Below, in pieces: positions 1-10,590 of a stretch of DNA of 64,000 nt. The stretch is from Rugalucina vietnamica (taxonomy: Eukaryota; Mollusca; Bivalvia; Lucinida; Lucinidae): NCBI GenBank assembly GCA_964017185.1, contig OZ024875.1, positions 44,657,986 through 44,721,985 of the forward strand, read 5' to 3'. The translations under genes and the position numbers were made by a program. Within the stretch, counting starts at the first letter, position 1. Each line of letters starts with the position of its first letter. The notes under the pieces were generated by a model. The model was not told the origin of the DNA. It did not search any database and saw only the letters and a program-made list of their open reading frames with translations.

Positions 1-2
1 AA

Positions 3-140
3 AATTGTGTACCAAGCATAGATGCATTTAAGACTAAACTCCGTTACCGAAAACCCCTAGAACTAGAAAAACATATAGCCATCAAAAATGACAAATTACA
101 TGACTATAACAATACTTGGAACATCTTACAAGGCTTATAG
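3..140 (+). pseudogene. Fragment resembling the C-terminus of a non-LTR retrotransposon ORF
   Basis: An open frame enters from the window edge and stops at TAG 138-140 (46 codons). It starts NCVPSIDAFKTKLR and ends WNILQGL. A motif of the form 'Pro-Ser-x-x-x-Phe-Lys-x-x-Leu' shortly before the stop is common at the ends of LINE ORF2 proteins in invertebrates, so I read it as a LINE 3' end. The resemblance is short and the 5' part is outside the window. It could equally be a terminal exon. Confidence 0.3.
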
Positions 141-545
141 CAGACATGAAAGTAATTCATGTGAACGCATAACTCGCTTTGTTTTTAGTTTTCCTTTATC
201 TTTTGTTTTATTTGTTCTCTTTTGTACCTAATACAAGATAATTTGATATGGAAGATTAAACCGATATAATATTATCATACATGTATGTTACCAGGAAATG
301 ACATTATAACGGTTATTTGCTACGAAATGCTGCCATATATTTCCTATGTTAAATTTTCAGTATTTTCTCTAAAATGTTATTATACATGTACACCTGAGAA
401 CACTTCTAACGCATATACATTTCGTTTTTTTTTTGGCATTTACTTGAAGTACCCAATTTATACATAAAATCAATTAAGCTTAAATAGGGAATAGTCGACT
501 GTAAGCGCTGTAAGTTTCCTTAAGTATATACTCCTCTGTTGTACT
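141..545. other. AT-rich DNA without a recognisable feature
   Basis: Short T-runs and a 60-codon ORF at 285-467 with no family signature. Nothing here is supported as a gene. Confidence 0.5.
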
Positions 546-1302
546 GTCATTTAGGGTACACGTTACAAACGTATAGGTTATAACTTGAATGTTATGCGAC
601 AGTCTGCATGCTTAGTTTTTAACCCAATCACGGTTGATAACTATACTTCCTTCTTTAATTGCACGCCGGTGGGTTGGGCGTCAGACTCTATGATCGCCCC
701 GACTTAAAGCTATTCATTTTAGTTGGTTGGGGCCGGAGCTTGGCCCACCGGGGTCCAACTGATGTTTTTCTTTTGCTCCGGAGTTAGTAACTTATTCGGC
801 GCCCAGGGGTCTCCATCGACGGGCAGCTTACTGAATCTGTGAGTCCTTGTTTTTGATTCATCAGGATGTTTATCATGATTTATTTGTTTGTATTTGATGA
901 TTCATTGACTAGTTTGAGAGTCACCACGAGGCCCGTGTTATGAATCACTGCAGAAGCTGGGGGTGAGGTTATGGCCATGTAAAATCGATTTAAACCCGCC
1001 AGTAACTTTGTGTTACTGATCGTTCCAAGTCGATACTTCTGTGGTGGTTCTTTTTGCTTTATGTCTTGGTGTTTAAAATATTTTTGTGCTGTTGGCGCCT
1101 TATGTATGTTTTCATATTTTTAATTAAGTTAAGGTAACTGAATGGCCACCTATTGGGAAAATAGCTGCTCATTCGGCTCACGAAATGTTTTCATGGTATA
1201 AGTACCTGATTGTTAGTTTGGTTTTTTCCCACCTCGGTTTTTGGAGTGGGATTTTTTTCCGATTGCGCCTTTTCCTGGTCTTTGCCTAATTGTACCTTTT
1301 TA
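546..1302 (+). mobile_element. RT element copy R1: last ~50 codons plus 3' UTR
   Basis: A 5'-truncated copy of the reverse-transcriptase element that recurs at 3365, 5579, 9249, 10591, 20530 and 46601. It covers the end of the ORF (frame ...GYNLNVMRQSACLVFNP... to ...DSMIAPT and stop) and the full 3' UTR. The UTR ends with the conserved tract GCGCCTTTTCCTGGTCTTTG followed by CCTAATTGTACCTTTT. A gap of about 15 bases relative to other copies removes part of the 'GGAGCTTCTTGTCTGTTGC' region near 735. 5' truncation is the normal outcome of target-primed reverse transcription. Confidence 0.8.
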
Positions 1303-1644
1303 AACATATTATAACCGTGCACTCGCTCTGCATTTGTTTAAAAATTCTTAAAATATCGCATGTTTAAAACATCACACGGGTAAAGTGCCCCCCCCCTCTT
1401 GTCCGCTCCTGCTCGACTGGGGCAGTCGCGGTCACAATCAGAGCACCGAGAATAACAATATTTGTTCAAACACGCCATAATTTCTCCCTGATTTTTAGGG
1501 TTTTTCTTCACTTATATCTGTTTCTCTTTTGGCAACATAATCGATGATCTAAATTTACGTTCCTGCTTAATTTAAGACATGTACAGATTTCAATAAAAAA
1601 CTAGATTAATAAAAAGAACAATAAAAAACAAACAAAACACTGTA
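1303..1644. other. No recognisable feature
   Basis: Contains a C8 tract near 1388 and otherwise ordinary AT-rich sequence. I see no ORF or repeat shared with the rest of the window. Confidence 0.5.
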
Positions 1645-2150
1645 CGTTGTTTCATATGTATATGTGTGTAGGAGTGTATGAGTATATCTGCGTTTAAATT
1701 GTACGTGAGTATATGAATATACACGTGGGGGTTTGCATATATGGTGGAAATGTGTATATATGTGTAGGCATATATGTGTAGTCTGTATGGACATATATTC
1801 GTGTATACGTATGTGTGTTTTTTTGTATATATGGCTGATGCTATGGGTATACGAGTATGCGTATGTATGTATAATAAATTTAGGTAGATATATGTATATA
1901 GTAAGGTACAAGTAGATATGTGTATATAGTGTAGATATATGCATTTATATGTACGTATATATTTATATGTGTGAATGCGTATATATTTTTGTGTGTATAC
2001 GTATTTGTTCATGGATATGTATATGTATGTATTTATGTATGTGTGTTCACGTAGGTGCTTATGAGTGTATGTAATATGTATATAGAATGTGTGTGTGTGT
2101 GAGTATACATGTGCGTATAAGTCACGTAGTGTAAATGTGTTTGAAATACG
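1645..2150. repeat. Degenerate TATG/TATATGTG low-complexity tract
   Basis: About 500 bp built from imperfect TATATGTG, GTATATG and TGTGTA words. It creates long but meaningless ORFs on both strands rich in His/Tyr/Ile/Thr. Confidence 0.8.
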
Positions 2151-2189
2151 TACATGGAGATTTTGATTTTGAACTGTAAATTTGTAAAT

Positions 2190-2191
<2 letters not shown>

Positions 2192-2275
<84 letters not shown>
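2192..2275. repeat. (TA)n microsatellite
   Basis: Roughly 42 uninterrupted TA dinucleotides. Likely to extrude a cruciform and to vary in length between haplotypes. Confidence 0.95.
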
Positions 2276-2278
<3 letters not shown>

Positions 2279-2317
2279 GGTGTGTATATGGGGTCGGGTA
2301 GGGGCGGAGGTGCCGAC

Positions 2318-2318
<1 letters not shown>

Positions 2319-2364
<46 letters not shown>
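2319..2364. repeat. Poly(A) tract, 46 nt
   Basis: An uninterrupted A run just downstream of the (TA)n tract. It may be the tail of a decayed retroelement, but no element body is identifiable upstream. Confidence 0.9.
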
Positions 2365-2367
<3 letters not shown>

Positions 2368-2627
2368 CATGTTTAACATATGTGTTCATTGTTCCATACA
2401 CTGAATACTTAGCTAAGATACTGCATGCATGTATCTTGCATTTGTTTAGACAAAATGTGGAGAAAAAAAATAAGAGCACAAGTTTCGCAGACAGATTATA
2501 TGCCTTATCTTAGTTATCTATAAATTACATTTGTACTATATATAAAGTTATAGTAGTATAGTAGGCCTACGTCGAATATCCAAATGCTTTGTCTTTTGTG
2601 TCTGACTTGTAACGTCTATATTTTTAG

Positions 2628-3233
2628 GACCCTTCGATGAAACGACGTGTGACTTTGAGCAAGGTCTGTGTTCCTGGACTAACGCCCAACAAGGCGATGA
2701 CTTTGACTGGTGGCTTAACCAAGGCTCGACGCCTACCATGAGGTTGGCCATGGGGTGGAATACTGGTCCAAGTGTTGACCACACACTGTCCACTACTTCT
2801 GGTTACTATATATACATTGAAACTAGTGGGTCAGGTGAAGGTGACACGGCACGACTTAACAGCGAGGTATTTCAGTCCATGGGTACTGCGGCGTGTTTCA
2901 GCTTTTACTATCACATGTACGGTTCAACAATCGGTATTTTGAATATCTTCGTTCATGTGATTGACACCACATCTGAGCTCCTCGTCTGGAGTTTGAATGG
3001 TGATATGGGCGATCAGTGGCAACTGGGACAGTTCTCTGTTTATTTACCAACCTCGTCAATGTTCCAGGTTATCATTGAGGGTGTACGTGGATCAAGTTAT
3101 ACGGGGGATATTGCTATCGATGACACATCGCTTATTGATGGAGCCTGTCAACAGATTCCGAGTGCATCGGTAACTGAAGAAAGTGCCGCGGTAGCGGGGC
3201 CAGTGACAATGGATGAGCCAACGCCTATGAATG
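2628..3233 (+). CDS. Exon encoding a complete MAM domain (MAM-ZP membrane protein)
   Basis: An internal exon of 606 nt. The acceptor is a T-rich tract ending TTTTTAG at 2627, and the donor is G|GTAAGG at 3234. It begins with two bases of a split codon and ends with one, so it is a symmetric phase 1-1 exon. The ~201 residues show the MAM signature in order: CDFEQGLCSW near the start, DDFDWW, GPSVDHT, GYYIYIE, GDTARL, CFSFYYHMYG, LLVW, FQVIIEG and GDIAIDD, then a closing Cys. MAM domains (~160-170 aa) are extracellular adhesion modules. A Ser/Thr/Glu-rich linker follows the last Cys. No start codon belongs here: the exon needs upstream exons outside or hidden in the window. Phase 1-1 is the class used in exon shuffling of extracellular modules. 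It probably belongs with the ZP exons downstream, because the phase is compatible with 11310, but that link is inference. Confidence 0.9.
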
Positions 3234-3364
3234 GTAAGGAAAATATACATAGATTTTGATTTTGAAATACTCTCAACAAAATAATCTAAGGGCCAGAAAT
3301 TCAATTTTTCAAATTTCGTGAATGTTAAGTTATTCATTTTATTTTATGATGAATAAAAAAACTT

Positions 3365-4347
3365 CATAGATTTGTTTCTTCTAAAATTTATGATAAGCGC
3401 GATGACTTTGATTTTGATATAGTTAATTTTCCTTTTTTGGATGGTGACGTTCCTCGTCGTGCTTCTTATGGTGTATACATTTCGCAACTTATTAGGTTTG
3501 CTAGAGTCTGCAATCATGTTACAGACTTCAACGCTCGAAATAAATATTTAACGGCAAAACTTCTCCAACAGGGCTATCGGTATCATAAACTTCGAAAAAC
3601 CTTTTCTAAATTTTATCGTATACACTATGAATTGATTTCCAAATATAATGTTGGGTTAAAGACGCTTTTAAGTGAGGGCCTTTCGGAACCAGAATTTTAT
3701 GGTGACTTGGTTTACAAATTTAAGAAACTTATAGGAATTAATGATTTTTCTTTTCAATTCAGAAAAATCATAACACGTTACAGACGTATAGGTTATAACT
3801 TGAATGTTATGCGACAGTCTGCATGCTTAGTTTTTAACCCAATCATGGTTGATAACTATGCTGCCTTCTTTAATTGCACGCCGGTGGGTCGGGCGTCAGA
3901 CTCTATGATGACCCCGACTTAAAGCTATTCATTTTAGTTGGTTGGGACCGGAGCTTCTTGTCTGTTGCTTGGCCCGCCGGGGTCCAACTGGTGTTTTTCT
4001 TTTGCTCCGGAGTTAGTAGGTTATTCGGCGCCCAGGGGTCTCCATCGTCGTGCAGCTTACTCAATCTGTGAGTCCTGGGTTTTGATTCATCAGGATGTTT
4101 ATCTTGATTTATATGTTTGTTCTTGATGATTAATTGACTAGTTAGAGATTCACCACGAGGACCGAAGAACTAACTAAATGTTATGAACCACTGCAGAAGC
4201 TGAGGGTGAGGTTAGGCGCCTGTAAAACCGGTTTAAGCCCGCCAGTACCTGATTGTTAGTTTGTTTTTTCCCACCTCGGTTTTTGGAGTGGGAATCTTTT
4301 TCTGATTGCGCCTTTTCCTGATCTTTGCCTACTTGTACCTTTTTTTT
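3365..4347 (+). mobile_element. RT element copy R2: reverse-transcriptase C-terminal region and 3' UTR
   Basis: A 5'-truncated insertion in the intron after the MAM exon. The frame runs from about 3371 (KIYDKRDDFDFDIVNFPF) to the stop at 3920-3922 without interruption. It includes SYGVYISQLIRFARVC, KLRKTFSKFY and EPEFYGDLVYKFKKLIG. These match the palm-thumb end of a widespread marine-invertebrate RT family whose active-site box is YLDD (seen in copy R4). I cannot assign it firmly; Penelope-like or another endonuclease-less lineage is possible, and no GIY-YIG or APE domain is visible. The 3' UTR has an internal deletion near 4248 that joins CCCGCCAGT to ACCTGATTG. It ends TACTTGTACC(T)n. Confidence 0.85.
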
Positions 4348-4424
4348 CAGTGGGTACTCTAACCATAAAGCCTTAAACCAATCGACAATTAACTTGTCAG
4401 TGCACATGTCAATATACTATACCC

Positions 4425-5577
4425 TCCAAAATTGGCTATTTTACACATTGTGGGTGGGGTAGTAAAATTTAGAAATTGTCTTCTTTTCACAACATCATGG
4501 CCGTAGGTGTCAGCTTGATATTGGATAAGTTCATCTTTGGACTGTATAACTTCCATACAATGTGACCGGAAGCTCTAAATTAATTTCCGGATGTCTACAA
4601 GAGGAATCATGTTTAGATCGTCTACCAGCTCACCTTCCAGGCGTTCCCGCGACCCACATTTAACATTAGTGGTCGCATATCTTCTCTGTAGAAGGTCACA
4701 CACGTGCTCAGTCGGGTTCATGTTAGGAGAACGTGCTAGCCAGTCCATACGCTGAACTTACTCGAGTCCAAGAAACTTCTAACCCTTCTAGCCTTAATCG
4801 CCATCGACCATTAAAATAAGCTCAGGACTCAGTGCACTAGCAAATGGATGAACATTGATGCCCAAAGTTTCATATCCTTATTGCATACCAGTCAGCGGCC
4901 CGTTCTGAATACTGTACAACTCCAAAGAACCAACATTACAAGCCCACCCAACACAAGCAGATTTGGTCTGCCAAACCAACCGTGTTCCAAGAAAACAAAG
5001 TCCATTGAAACTTTCAATTGCCTGACACAACTCACGTTGCCTTCCGTCACTGACAGCTGACTGACAGTCCTAGCTGATTTTCGACACCCCCGACCACAGA
5101 AGCGGTCTCAAATGAGCCAGTGTCAATATGCAAAGTCCAGTCGAAGTCATCTGGATTGTTGGGTCACTGTGAGCGTACAAGAGGCATTCTTGCATTTATA
5201 TATTTTAAGATTGTGAATACAGTTTTAATCGTCTGATCACAAACATGACAGCATCATGGACTCGAGTTTTAGCGTTTTTGCGGTGTCAAACATTGGTTAG
5301 ATGGTTAAGTTGACAATAAAATGGTCATTTAGAGCCGTATTATGGACTGATGAGCAGGCTCTCTTGGCCTCTGATCGGTTGAGCTGTTGTGTGATCGTCT
5401 CCGGCGAATCATACCTGCCCGTAGTGTTCGATCTGGAACGTGAGAAAGTCTAGAAATTGACTGAGGATGTTTGATAACAATTAATTGTAGAAAGTAAATT
5501 CGATTTAAAATTGATTCTTGCTTTGATTTCACTGTAACCATGGCTACTAGATGGGGAGTGCTTGTGTTATATTTCGT
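4425..5577 (-). pseudogene. Decayed Tc1/mariner-type transposase
   Basis: Read on the minus strand, the end of a DDE transposase is recognisable: RMDWLARSPNMNPTEHVCDL, then LLQRRYATTN, ending in a stop near 4590. That is the third-acidic-residue region of Tc1 transposases (consensus DWPARSPDLNPIEHLWD). Here the normal Asp-Leu-Asn-Pro reads Asn-Met-Asn-Pro. Further upstream are pieces such as DWTLHIDTG and an N-terminal Arg-rich block (GMIRRRRSHNSS near 5400). Many stops and frameshifts break the frame, so it is a fossil. The element ends are not clear. It lies between two RT-element 3' UTRs of opposite orientation. Confidence 0.7.
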
Positions 5578-5578
5578 G

Positions 5579-5678
5579 AAAAGGTACAAGTAGGCAAAGA
5601 TCAGGAAAAGGCGCAATCAGAAAGAGATTCCCACTCCAAAAACCGAGGTGGGAAAAAACCAAACTAACAATCAGGCAC
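5579..5678 (-). mobile_element. RT element copy R3, 3'-terminal part (interrupted)
   Basis: Reverse complement of the RT-element 3' terminus, beginning GGTACAAGTAGGCAAAGATC. It breaks at TCAGGCACTTA and resumes at 9157 with TTATACCATG. The interruption is the TIR element at 5682-9156. Only ~200 bp of this copy survives in total. Confidence 0.8.
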
Positions 5679-6301
5679 TTATGCCTAGGTCACACTAGGG
5701 TTTACGTACGCTTCGGACGCTGCGGATAGGGGTTCCGTATCTGTCCGTCCTATCCGTAACGATTCGTATCTCATCCGTAATGTCCGTAACTGTATGTATC
5801 GTATCCTCAGGGCGTGGTAGATCCGCGGGCAAATTTTCATAACTGTCAAAAATGCATGCGCGGATGGACGATCGGTAATGGTAGGCAATGGTACGTAACT
5901 GAAGGCATTTATTCGAATCTGTCCGTATCTAATCGCATCTAAACGTATCATTCCGCGATCAAGCATTTGTTGCGGATCGATACTGTTACATACGTGTTGT
6001 TTCGTTCGGTTGCGGTCTTTGTCGTTTATACACACTTTTCGATACAATTTAATACGTTCAGATACGAACGTAATGTTACGGTTTTCCTAAAGTTTACACA
6101 GCATGCCACACGTATGAAAACGGAATCAAACCAGGATGCAACTTGAACAATGCTAATAAGCGTGTGGCTGAGCCCTCTAGAGCTGAGTGTTTGGGCATAA
6201 CATAATCTGTATCCAATGCTTGAATGAATCATACAAGAACGTTTCTGGAATATATAGTCTCCTTGACAAAAAAGTCCGTCATTTTTCTATTATACAGGTA
6301 A

Positions 6302-6785
6302 TTTATTTATTTAAGGATGTCCATAATTCATTTATGGATATCCATAATTCATTTATGGATATCCTTAATTCTAAAATAATTAAAGATATCCATCAATATT
6401 TTTGGATATCCTAAAATGAATTATGGATATCCATAAATGAGTTATGGATATCCATAAATGAATTATGGATATCCTTAAATGAATTATGGATATCCATAAT
6501 TGAATTATGGATATCCTGAAATACATTTTTGGATATCCAAAAATCACGATGAATTATGGATATCCATAATTCGATTTTTGGATATCCCAAAATCGAATTA
6601 TGGATATCCTTAAATCAGCTCATTTAAGGATATCCTTAAATGTGTTTTAGGATATCCAAAAATAAGCTTGAATTTAGGATATGCATAATTCGATTTTTGG
6701 ATATCCATGATTCTTTTTTTGGATATCCATAATGATCTGATTTAAGGATATCCATAATTCGATTTTAGGATATCCATAATTCATT
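6302..6785. repeat. GGATATCC palindrome array, block 1
   Basis: About 18 copies of the 8-bp palindrome GGATATCC, many separated by 13 bp of AT-rich spacer such as ATAATTCATTTAT or ATAAATGAATTAT. The repeat period is therefore mainly 21 bp, occasionally 22 or longer. Spacers on the two sides of a site are often reverse complements, so the tract reads almost the same on both strands. No coding potential. Confidence 0.9.
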
Positions 6786-6937
6786 TTAAAAAATATTTCT
6801 TTTCCATAATGGTTTTTTCCGTGTAATACGCATGCGCTTACTTAAACTGAACGAAACGGAAGCCAACGTAAATTCAACCACACCGGATGCCTCCATTCTC
6901 TGACTAGGGAGAAATCATTATATCCCATAGGCACGTA

Positions 6938-8520
6938 TGGGGTGCCGTTTTACTATTTATTTCCTATTTATGGATATCCATAATTCATTTTTGGATGTCC
7001 AAAATTCATTTTTGGATATCCATAATATATTTTTGGATACCCATAATTCTTTTTTTGATATCCTAAAATCGATTTACGGATATCCTTAATTCGGCTGAAT
7101 ATTGGATATCCATAAATTGATTTTAGGATATCCTATAATCGAATTATGGATATCCTTAAATACAATCCTATTTTTGGATATCCATAATTCGATTTAAGGA
7201 TATCCTAAAATCGGGCTAATATTGGATATCCATAATTCGATTTATCCTTAATTATTGTAGGATATCCATAAATGAATTAAGGATATCCATAAATACATTA
7301 TGAATATCCTTAAATAAATTATGGATATCCAAAAATAGGGAATAAATAGTAAAACGGCACTCCATAGGCACGTACATCATTTTTTTGTGATTTAAGGATA
7401 TCCTTAAATGAATTATGGATATCCTTAAATACAATCCTTTTTTTTTGGATATCCATAATTCGATTTATCCTTAATTATTGCAGGATATCCATAAATGAAT
7501 TAAGGATATCCATAAATACATTATGAATATCCTTAAATAAATTATGGATATCCAAAAATAGGGAATAAATAGTAAAAAGGCACTCCATAGGCACGTACAT
7601 CATTTTTTTGTGATTTAAGGATATCCTTAAATACAGTCCTATTGAAGGTAATCCATAACTCATTTATGGATATCCATAAATCGAATTATGGATATCCAAT
7701 ATTAGCCCGATTTTAGGATATCCTTAAATCGAATTATGGATATCCAAAAATAGGAATGTATTTTAGGATATCCATAGTTCGGTTTTAGGATATGCTAAAT
7801 CTATTTATGGATATCCAATATTCAGACGAATTTAGGATATCCTTAAATTGATTTTAGGATATCCAAAATGAATTATGGATATCCAAAAAAGAATTATGGA
7901 TGTCCAAAAATAAATTTTGGATATCGAAAAAAATAAGGATATCCATAATTCATTTCAGGATATCCATAATTCATTTCAGGATATCCATAATTATTATGGA
8001 TATCCATAATTCATTTATGGATATCCATAATTCATTTTAGGATATCCAGAAATGTTAATGGATATCCTTAATTATTTAAGGATATCCATAAATGAATAAA
8101 GGATATCCATAAATGAATTATGGACATCCATAATAATTATGGATATCCTGAAATGAATTATGGATATCCAAAAATAGGGAATAAATAGTAAAATGGCACC
8201 CATAGGCACGTACATCATTTTTTGTGATTTAAGGATAAACTCATTTATGGATATCCATAAATCGAATTATGGATATCCAATTTTAGCCCGATTTTATAAT
8301 ATCCTTTAATCGAATTATGGATATCCAAAAATAGGATTGTATTTTAGGATATCCATAGTTCGATTTTAGGATATCCTAAAATCAATTTATGGATATCCAA
8401 AATTCAGACGAATTAAGGATATCCATAAATCGATTATAAGTATCCAGAAATGAATTTTGGATATCCTAAATGAATTATGGATATCCATAAATAGGGAATA
8501 AATAGTAAAACGGCACCCCA
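6938..8520. mobile_element. Nested 1.58-kb TIR element made almost wholly of GGATATCC repeats
   Basis: The left end TGGGGTGCCGTTTTACTATT and the right end AATAGTAAAACGGCACCCCA are inverted repeats. Similarity continues for at least 45 bp into the first GGATATCC units with one mismatch. TA at 6936-6937 and 8521-8522 is a probable target duplication, which suggests a Tc1/mariner-type mover. The interior is GGATATCC array block 2 (roughly 55-60 sites). It also contains three partial internal copies of the terminal sequence (near 7340, 7560 and 8185), the first two with duplicated ~230-bp blocks. No ORF of interest. Confidence 0.7.
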
Positions 8521-9156
8521 TAAGATTGTTGGTTGATGCGTTCATTTACGGTGCAGATGCGTTTGTGTTACGGTTTAGATACGGAAAGATTCGAATCAAC
8601 GCCTTCATTTACATGTCATTACGTACTATTACGGATGTTTCATCCGTGCCCAATTTTTGACTTTTTTCAAAATTTGGGCGCGGATGGAATCGGACTTGCA
8701 TATACAATACGTTAAGATACGACCATATACGGAAAAGATACGAATTGTTACGGATATGACGGATAGATACGAAAGGTCAGTCCGCAGCGTCCGCAGCATC
8801 CGGATGTGCTAGTGTGACTGTAGTTTGACTAAAACCTGCGTTTTCTTGCATCAAATTTCACCGTTATATACGCAAGAAAACGCAACATTACGTATTTGAA
8901 GGTGTATGTCTGTATCTAAAAGTAACAGATGGTATCGAAAGGTATGTAGTCAAGTATCTTAACCGTATGTATTCGAATTTATCCGTAACTATTTTCGAAC
9001 GTATCCGTATCTTTCCTGAACTACCCGTATTTATTCGTATTTAAAGGTAATAAATTCATTAAGAACCGTTAGCCCCGCCCACAAAATTCTGCGGATCGCT
9101 ACGTATAGTATTCGCAACTATCCGCGGCATCCGTAAGCGCTAGTGTGACCTAGGCA

Positions 9157-9248
9157 TTATACCATGAAACATATCGTAAGCCGAATGAACAGCTATTTTC
9201 CCAATAGGTGGCCACTTAGTTACCTTAACTTAATTAAAAATATGAAAA
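9157..9248 (-). mobile_element. RT element copy R3, remainder
   Basis: Continuation of the copy begun at 5579: TTATACCATGAAACATATCG through the GGTGGCCACTTAGTTACC block, ending in A-rich sequence where copy R4 begins. Confidence 0.75.
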
Positions 9249-10590
9249 AAAGTACAAGTAGGCAAAGATCAGGAAAAGGCGCAATCAGAAAAAGACTCCC
9301 ACTCCAAAAACCGAGGTGGGAAAAAACAAACTAACAATCAGGTACTTATACCATGAAAACATTTCGTAAGCCGAATGAGCAGCTATTTTCCCAATAGGTG
9401 GCCACTCAGTTACCTTAACTTAACTAAAAATATGCAAACACACATAAGGCGCCAACAGCACAAAATATTTTAAACACCAAGACATAAAACAAAAAGAACC
9501 ACCACAGAAGTATCGGCTTGGAACGATCAGTAACACAAAGTAACTGGCGGGTTTAAATCGATTTTACACGGCCGTAACCTCACCCTCAGCTTCTGCAGTG
9601 GTTCATAACATTTAGTTAGTTCTTCGGTCCTCGTGGTGAATCTCTAACTAGTAAATGAATCATCAAGAACAAACAAATAAATCATGATAAACATCCTGAT
9701 GAATCAAAAACCAGGACTCACAGATTCAGTAAGCTGCCCGACGATGGAGATCCCTGGGTGCAAAATAACTTACTAACTCCGGAGCTAAAGAAATACATCA
9801 GTTGGACCCCGGTGGGCCAAGCAACAGACAAGAAGCTCCGGCCCCAACCAACTAAAATGAATAGCTTTAAGTCGGGGTCATCATAGAGTCTGACGCCCGA
9901 CCCACCGGCGTGCAATTAAAGAAGGCAGCATAGTTATCAACCGTGATTGGGTTAAAAACTAAGCATGCAGACTGTCGCGTAACATTCAAGTTATAACCTA
10001 TACGTCTGTAACGTGTTATGATTTTTCTAAACTGAAAAGAAAAATCATTACTTCCTATAAGTTTCTTAAATTAGTAAACCAAGTCACCATAAAATTCTGG
10101 TTCCGAAAGACCCTTACTTAAAAGCGTCTTTAACCCAACATTATATTTGGAAATCAATTCATAGTGTCTACGATAAAATTTTGAAAAGGTTTTTCGAAGT
10201 TTATGATACCGATAGCCCTGTTGGAGAAGTTTGGCCGTTAAAGATTTATTTCGAGCGTTGAAGTCTGTAACATGATTGCAGACTCTAGCAAACCTAATAA
10301 GTTGCGAAATGTATACACCATAAGAAGCACGACAAGGAACGTCACCATCCAAAAACGGAAAATTTACTATATCAAAATCAAAGTCATCGCGCTTATCATA
10401 AATTTTAGAAGAAACAAAATTTGCAACAGAAAGAAGTAGATCTAAAAAGGGGCTTCGGTATCCGAGATATTGGCTTTGTTCAACTGTAGTTCAGATGGAT
10501 AAATTTGATTGACCATACCTTCAAAATAAGGGTTGTCAATGTTCAAAAGGTCATCGAGGTACCTAGAAGTGGAATTAAAAGCCTCGATAA
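9249..10590 (-). mobile_element. RT element copy R4, the longest, with the YLDD active-site box
   Basis: The minus-strand coding region runs from about 10590 down to the stop at 9867-9869, followed by a full 3' UTR to 9249. It is the only copy that reaches the catalytic box: SRYLDDLLNIDNPYFEGMVN near 10560-10500, then QIYPSELQLNKA. It is inactive. A one-base loss near 10445 shifts the frame after EAPF, and an AAA to TAA change at 10071-10073 stops it after GDLVY. The YLDD plus YxISQLIRFARVC arrangement is the same family as R2. The 5' end is truncated and abuts copy R5. Confidence 0.85.

Larger units (their letters stand above)
5682..9156. mobile_element. 3.48-kb TIR element with TTA target duplication (PIF/Harbinger-like)
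   Basis: The termini are TGCCTAGGTCACACTAG and its reverse complement CTAGTGTGACCTAGGCA. Flanking TTA at 5679-5681 and 9157-9159 is a target-site duplication. The uninterrupted RT 3' UTR in other copies (CTTATACCATG) gives the empty site. A 3-bp TTA/TAA duplication is typical of PIF/Harbinger elements; the assignment is inference because no transposase or Myb-like ORF is present. Both subterminal regions (5700-6100; 8540-9140) are packed with short repeats of TATCCGTA, CGTATC and TACGGA, as expected for transposase-binding sites. A second internal end-like sequence, CTAGTGTGAC, occurs near 8812. The middle is the GGATATCC array. Confidence 0.75.

Noticed and set aside
1590-2513. Long ORFs on both strands (up to 148 aa)
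   Set aside because: They are translations of TATG-rich, (TA)n and poly(A) tracts; composition alone explains them.
7252-7663. Two nearly identical minus-strand ORFs (60 and 62 aa)
   Set aside because: They are the duplicated GGATATCC block read as protein, without support from codon structure.
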